From JAVEYA01 sp034003745 (GTDB taxonomy: Bacteria; Bacillota; Peptococcia; DRI-13; PHAD01), in NCBI GenBank assembly GCA_034003745.1, contig JAVEYA010000003.1, positions 1-64,000 on the forward strand: a stretch of 64,000 bases of DNA, written 5' to 3'. A model generated the notes under the pieces. It had not been told where the DNA came from. It ran no database searches and saw only the letters and a list, made by a program, of their open reading frames with translations. Of the stretch, positions 60,194 through 64,000 are shown piece by piece; the stretch's first letter is position 1, and each line of letters begins with the position of its first letter. The translations under genes and the position numbers were made by a program.

Positions 60194-60297
60194 CTGATTA
60201 GCTACAGAATTATCTGAAGATTATGTCCGGAGCAATTCAATTTTAAGCGGCGGTATGATAAGATATGAACATACCTTTCCTGAAAGGGATGATGTCG

Positions 60298-61701
60298 ATG
60301 AATGACAACACCTTAGTACTCAAACAGGAATTATTAATCTATAGACGGATTATGGATGTTTCAACAGACGGTTTTATCGTCGTAGATAAAAATGCCTATA
60401 TTATTGATATTAACCAGGCGTATTGCAATTATCTGGACGTCAAACGCGAGGAGGTACTGGGCAAGTATGTGCGTGACGTTATCAAAAATTCGAGCATGCC
60501 GGAAATCGTCAGAACCGGACAGGGCGATACCAATACGATTCATGCCTATATGGGCGACCAGGTCCGGGGTAAGGAAAAAATTGTCGCGGTGACCCGTTCG
60601 GCGGTTTTGGATGGCAACGAAATCATCGGCGCGGTCAGCCAAATTAAATTTTCCAATGAGATGATGGATTTAGCCCAAAAAATCCAGGCGTTGGGTGCGG
60701 AATTACAGTACTATAAGAAGGAATTAAAAAGAATCGGCGTGACCCGGCATTCCTTTGAAAACATGATCGGCAAAAACCCCCGCTTTCTGGAGATAAAAAA
60801 CATGGCTAAAAAGGTGGCCGGCAAGGATTTATCACTCTTAATCCTGGGCGAAACCGGGAGCGGCAAAGAAGTTTTTGCCAACGCCATCCATTATGCCAGC
60901 CAGCGACGGGACGGGCCCTTCATCCGCGTGAACTGCGCGGCCATTCCCTCGGAACTTTTGGAGTCGGAACTCTTCGGCTATGAGGAAGGATCCTTCACCG
61001 GGGCAAGGCGCGGCGGCAAAAAGGGCAAATTCGAGCTGGCCAACGGCGGCACCATCTTTTTAGATGAAATTGGCGATATGCCGCTGAATATGCAGGCTAA
61101 AATCCTGCGCGTCCTGCAGGAAAATGAATTGGAGAAGGTCGGCGGCAGTGAGATTATCCCGCTGAATATCCGGGTTATCGCCGCGACCAATCAGGACCTG
61201 GAGCAGAAGATGCGCAATAATACTTTCCGTTCCGATTTGTACTACCGGCTGAATGTGATTCAATTTGAAATACCGCCGCTGAGGCAGCGTCCGGAAGATG
61301 TCCAGGATTTTATCAATAGCTTTTTGGCGGAGTTGAATGAGCGGTATGACACGAATGTCATCTTGGCCCCGGAGGTCCTGCAGATGCTGCTGAAATACAA
61401 CTGGCCGGGCAATATCCGTGAAGTGAAGAATATCGTTGAACGGGCGTACAGTCTGGTGGAGGGGAATGTCATCAAGTTGAACAGTCTGCCGTCTGCTGTT
61501 TTTGAGGGCAGGGAAGTACAGATTTCCCCCAAAAAAGGAAATCTCGATGACATCATCGAGAATGTAGAACGGGATACGCTCTTAAGAATCATCCAGAAAA
61601 ATAATTATAACTGTAAGATGACGGCCCGGGAACTGGGCATCCATCGCAGTACGCTATATAAGAAACTAAACAAATTAAATATTATCATAGACCGAAAATA
61701 A
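60298..61701 (+). CDS. Sigma-54-dependent activator with PAS sensor
   Basis: The protein is 467 residues from ATG 60298, 8 nt after GAAAGGGA; earlier in-frame ATGs lie in the site. A PAS domain (residues about 10-125, with STDGFIVVDKNAYIIDINQAYCNYL) leads to the AAA+ domain with Walker A GETGSGKE, GSFTGA, and Walker B GTIFLDEIGD. It ends in a Fis-type helix-turn-helix (NCKMTARELGIHRSTLYKKLNKL). No receiver domain is present. The divergent dehydrogenase with a -24/-12 promoter is the likely target. Confidence 0.95.
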   Translation: MNDNTLVLKQELLIYRRIMDVSTDGFIVVDKNAYIIDINQAYCNYLDVKREEVLGKYVRDVIKNSSMPEIVRTGQGDTNTIHAYMGDQVRGKEKIVAVTRSAVLDGNEIIGAVSQIKFSNEMMDLAQKIQALGAELQYYKKELKRIGVTRHSFENMIGKNPRFLEIKNMAKKVAGKDLSLLILGETGSGKEVFANAIHYASQRRDGPFIRVNCAAIPSELLESELFGYEEGSFTGARRGGKKGKFELANGGTIFLDEIGDMPLNMQAKILRVLQENELEKVGGSEIIPLNIRVIAATNQDLEQKMRNNTFRSDLYYRLNVIQFEIPPLRQRPEDVQDFINSFLAELNERYDTNVILAPEVLQMLLKYNWPGNIREVKNIVERAYSLVEGNVIKLNSLPSAVFEGREVQISPKKGNLDDIIENVERDTLLRIIQKNNYNCKMTARELGIHRSTLYKKLNKLNIIIDRK

Positions 61702-61769
61702 GACTCCAGAGACGAACCCGTAAGCATTTAGATAGACCTCTGATAAGACCTCGGAGCTATACGAAAAAT

Positions 61770-63365
61770 CTACACGCCAACGCTTTCTATCTTTAGAGTT
61801 CCATCGTCATAAGGCTCTACGCGCGTATGGGACAGCCACTTGGCGTCATCTTTTTTTGGAAAATCAAGCCGGTAATGACAACCGCGGCTTTCTTCGCGGA
61901 AAAGAGCGGACCGGGTAATCAATTCCGCAGTGGTGAGCATGTTGTTTGTTTCCAGAACAGCGGCGAGACCTTCTTCTTTACTGCTTAGAGAGAGCGCATT
62001 CATCTCCTGGATTTCTTTTAAGGCTTCCGTCAGCCCCTCTTTGCTGCGGAGCACGCCGACTTTTTCCCACATCAGCCGGCGCAGTCTCTCTTTGACCTCC
62101 CTGGTACTGTGGTCGCCTTTTTGATGCTCGACGCGCGCGGCGTTCACTGTCATGGCGATATCATCGATAGAGAACATTCCGTGCTGGGAGAAGTTGATTT
62201 TGCCCAGGGAAGCAACCGCAGATTCTCCGGCGCGTTTGCCGGTAACGATGGCTTCGCTTAAGGCATTGCCGCCGAGGCGGTTGGCTCCGTGCAGGCCGCC
62301 GGTGACTTCTCCGGCAGCAAAAAGGCCGGGCAGAGACGTTTCCATCTGTTCATTTACTTGCACGCCCCCGCAGCAGAAATGGGCGACGGGCGCTACCGGA
62401 ATTCTGGCGCTGCCGGACAGCAGGTTCGTCTTCAGCCAGGCTTTAACCTGCATGGTGCCTTCATAATCACTGGCTCTGCCGGCCTTTTCCCAATCATCGT
62501 CAGTTGCTTCGGAAAAATCAAGATAGGTGGGGTATTCCAGCATCATGACGCGGCTTGCTAAATCCCGGGACTTAATGGCCAGAGGCAGGGTTATATTAAA
62601 TTTTTTGATCAGGTCTTCACCGGCCGCGTTGACGAATTTGGCCGGATCGGCGGTCTGCGGGACGAAGAAGTAGTCCTGGCGGCCCTCTCCAAAGTCGGAC
62701 ATTACCGGGTAATACTGTACGAATTCCATATCAATCAGGACTGCTCCGCCACGGATAGCAAGGGCAAAGCCATCGCCGGTAATGGAAGAGGGGTTGTCGT
62801 TTCTGGCATAGATGGCGGAACCGCCGCCGCTGGCAAGGATGACTGCGCCGCAGAAAATGACGATGGGACGGCCGTCTTTGCGGTCGACCCCCCAGGCGCC
62901 GATGACCTCGCCGCCACGGAAAATCAAATCATACATCAGATAGGGCTGCATGAAGCGTACGCCGATTTTTTTGGCGTACTGCGTCAGCGGAACAACGACT
63001 GCGGAGCCTTTGAAAAAGGGGCTGGCTGCTTCGCCGTAATAGCCGGGGGCCTTTAGTTCCAGTTTGGCGCCATAATTATTCAGACTGCCGACGTCGGCGG
63101 GGGCGTTCTCGATAAGTAAGTCCACCAGCTCCTGTTTGTTCAGGCCCTGACCGGCCTGCAGGGTATCTGCGCGGTGCGATTCTTTGGTGCGGACAGTGCC
63201 GGCGTTACTGAAGGCTGCGGCGCTGACCGTAGTACAGGCGCCCGCCCCCGGGCCCAACTTGGAGACGACGATAACGCTCTTGCCCGCTTCACGTGCGGTA
63301 ATCGCCGCCATCAGGCCTGCGCCGCCTGCACCGATGACCAGAATATCCGCTGAATATGTAATCAT
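61770..63365 (-). CDS. FAD-dependent oxidoreductase, fumarate reductase/succinate dehydrogenase flavoprotein type
   Basis: The protein is 531 residues behind GAGGTG. The FAD dinucleotide motif VIGAGGAGLMAAITAREAG opens the protein. HFCCGGVQVNEQME and GLHGANRLGGNALSEAIVTGKRAGE are the later family motifs. No signal peptide or covalent-flavin His motif is evident. The family also includes aspartate oxidase and adenylylsulfate reductase subunit A, and no Fe-S partner gene is adjacent. The electron acceptor or substrate is unknown. It is convergent to the sigma-54 activator. Confidence 0.85.
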   Translation of the reverse strand: MITYSADILVIGAGGAGLMAAITAREAGKSVIVVSKLGPGAGACTTVSAAAFSNAGTVRTKESHRADTLQAGQGLNKQELVDLLIENAPADVGSLNNYGAKLELKAPGYYGEAASPFFKGSAVVVPLTQYAKKIGVRFMQPYLMYDLIFRGGEVIGAWGVDRKDGRPIVIFCGAVILASGGGSAIYARNDNPSSITGDGFALAIRGGAVLIDMEFVQYYPVMSDFGEGRQDYFFVPQTADPAKFVNAAGEDLIKKFNITLPLAIKSRDLASRVMMLEYPTYLDFSEATDDDWEKAGRASDYEGTMQVKAWLKTNLLSGSARIPVAPVAHFCCGGVQVNEQMETSLPGLFAAGEVTGGLHGANRLGGNALSEAIVTGKRAGESAVASLGKINFSQHGMFSIDDIAMTVNAARVEHQKGDHSTREVKERLRRLMWEKVGVLRSKEGLTEALKEIQEMNALSLSSKEEGLAAVLETNNMLTTAELITRSALFREESRGCHYRLDFPKKDDAKWLSHTRVEPYDDGTLKIESVGV

Positions 63366-63390
63366 CTCTATTTCACCTCATTGATTATAA

Positions 63391-63419
63391 TTGACAAGTC
63401 GGGTGTACATTACTATATA
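63391..63419 (+). promoter_or_regulatory. nadE promoter
   Basis: TTGACA (63391-63396), a 17-nt spacer and TATATA (63414-63419). Confidence 0.7.
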
Positions 63420-63474
63420 TTATAAGCTAAGATAGGGAATAGGGAAACAAGGATATGGACAAGGAGCCGAAAAA

Positions 63475-64000
63475 ATGAAAAATTATGGATTCCTGAAGGC
63501 GGCGGTGGCTTCGCCCAAGCTGGCGGTCGCCAATCCCCGCTATAATCTGGAGGAGCATGTTAAGTTGGTCCGGCAAGCGGCGGAGCAGCAGGCTGCCCTG
63601 GTCGTCTTTCCGGAACTTTCGCTCACGGGATATACCTGCGCGGATTTATTCCACCAGAAGTTTTTGCTGGATTCCGCCCTGGAGGCTCTCCAAGAGCTGA
63701 CGCAGCAGACAAAAGGGCTCCCCATAGTTATTTTGGCAGGCCTGCCTATAAATATACTGGATAAGTTATATAACTGCGCCGCGGTCATCAAAGAGGGAGA
63801 AATCCTCGGTATAGTTCCCAAAATGTATCTTCCCAATTACAAGGAATACTACGAAAAAAGATGGTTTACCTCCGGCCACCGCATCAGCGCCCAGGTGAGG
63901 GAAGTTGAAACAGGGGGACGGAAGGTGCCCTTCGGGCATTTGATTTTCCAATGCGCCGCGCCGGCTTTTTCCTTAGGCGTCGAAATCTGCGAGGACTTAT
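63475..64000 (+). CDS. nadE: Glutamine-dependent NAD+ synthetase, N-terminal part (runs off right edge)
   Basis: The open frame begins at ATG 63475, 8 nt after AAGGAG, and continues to the window end, so only about 175 residues of an expected 640 or so are seen. The nitrilase-fold glutaminase domain is clear: the catalytic Glu in VVFPELSLTGY, Lys in PKMYLPNYKEYYE, and Cys in GVEICEDL. The N-terminus YGFLKAAVASPKLAVANP is typical of the long glutamine-using NadE. The synthetase domain lies outside. Confidence 0.93.
   Translation, partial: MKNYGFLKAAVASPKLAVANPRYNLEEHVKLVRQAAEQQAALVVFPELSLTGYTCADLFHQKFLLDSALEALQELTQQTKGLPIVILAGLPINILDKLYNCAAVIKEGEILGIVPKMYLPNYKEYYEKRWFTSGHRISAQVREVETGGRKVPFGHLIFQCAAPAFSLGVEICEDL

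Larger units (their letters stand above)
59934..60297. other. Divergent region between dehydrogenase and sigma-54 activator
   Basis: Contains a leader palindrome ACAGACG-TATT-CGTCTGT (59952-59969), an alternative ATG start (60035), a minus-strand sigma-54 promoter (60093-60108), and a 12-bp inverted repeat (60166-60193). No other gene is seen. Confidence 0.7.

Overview
The window reads as chromosome of an anaerobic, low-to-medium GC Gram-positive bacterium of the Clostridia; the gene set would fit a Peptococcaceae-like organism, but the genus is inference. The reasons are strong GGAGG-type ribosome binding sites, TTGACA/TATAAT promoters, frequent intrinsic terminators, a Glu111-type MetA paired with O-acetylhomoserine sulfhydrylase, an oxygen-sensitive 4-hydroxybutyryl-CoA dehydratase, molybdenum hydroxylase subunits, and two PAS-type sigma-54 activators. 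About 65 genes are present, including two partial genes at the edges and one gene remnant. I saw no rRNA, tRNA, CRISPR array, transposase or prophage.

Layout. 1-9.3 kb: a permease, then an Rrf2 regulator, metA, an XdhC-like chaperone, mnmA, metY, iscS, iscU and a lipoprotein, which together form a sulfur, methionine and Fe-S block. 9.4-13.1 kb (minus): a three-subunit molybdenum hydroxylase. 13.4-15.8 kb: a CadC-like sensor and a metal-exporting P-type ATPase. 15.8-19.3 kb (minus): an acetyltransferase, a TDT/SLAC1 carrier, a purine phosphoribosyltransferase and a purine permease. 19.5-24.4 kb: a sigma-54 activator, 4-hydroxybutyryl-CoA dehydratase, a small CGGC protein and 4-hydroxybutyrate CoA-transferase. 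24.7-27.5 kb: YedE, a DUF3343 protein, a ribokinase-fold kinase and TusA, a candidate selenium/sulfur trafficking operon. 27.7-36.4 kb: speA, a ferritin-like protein, an exported protein, a crotonase, and an ECF sigma/anti-sigma/lipoprotein group. 36.4-39.6 kb: a TRAP transporter behind a terminator-bearing leader. 39.8-42.8 kb: a DUF5131 protein, an ugd remnant, galU, hicBA and vanZ. 42.9-49.9 kb: a glycine-betaine ABC transporter, a zinc ABC transporter with a Zur-like regulator, and galE. 49.9-54.1 kb: a one-component molybdate regulator divergent from modABC. 54.1-58.2 kb: a cysteine desulfurase-family enzyme divergent from a small DUF3343 protein, then leuS. 58.3-64 kb: vapBC, a beta-hydroxyacid dehydrogenase with its divergent sigma-54 activator, a fumarate-reductase-like flavoprotein, and the start of glutamine-dependent NAD synthetase.

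How the parts may work together. Molybdate uptake (modABC), the XdhC chaperone, the hydroxylase subunits, purine uptake and salvage, and two DUF3343/sulfurtransferase loci could together support a purine-active hydroxylase, possibly one needing mobilised sulfur or selenium (inference). Two separate loci, the 4-hydroxybutyryl-CoA dehydratase and the beta-hydroxyacid dehydrogenase, each carry a near-consensus -24/-12 promoter beside a PAS-type activator. Each also has palindromes suited to enhancer sites. This suggests sigma-54 control of 4-hydroxybutyrate-type metabolism.

The most interesting non-coding signals are a 36-bp repeat family with a re-paired, variable centre (one copy forms the end of the zinc ATPase gene), the two sigma-54 promoter/enhancer sets, and terminator-bearing leaders in front of the TRAP and purine transporters.
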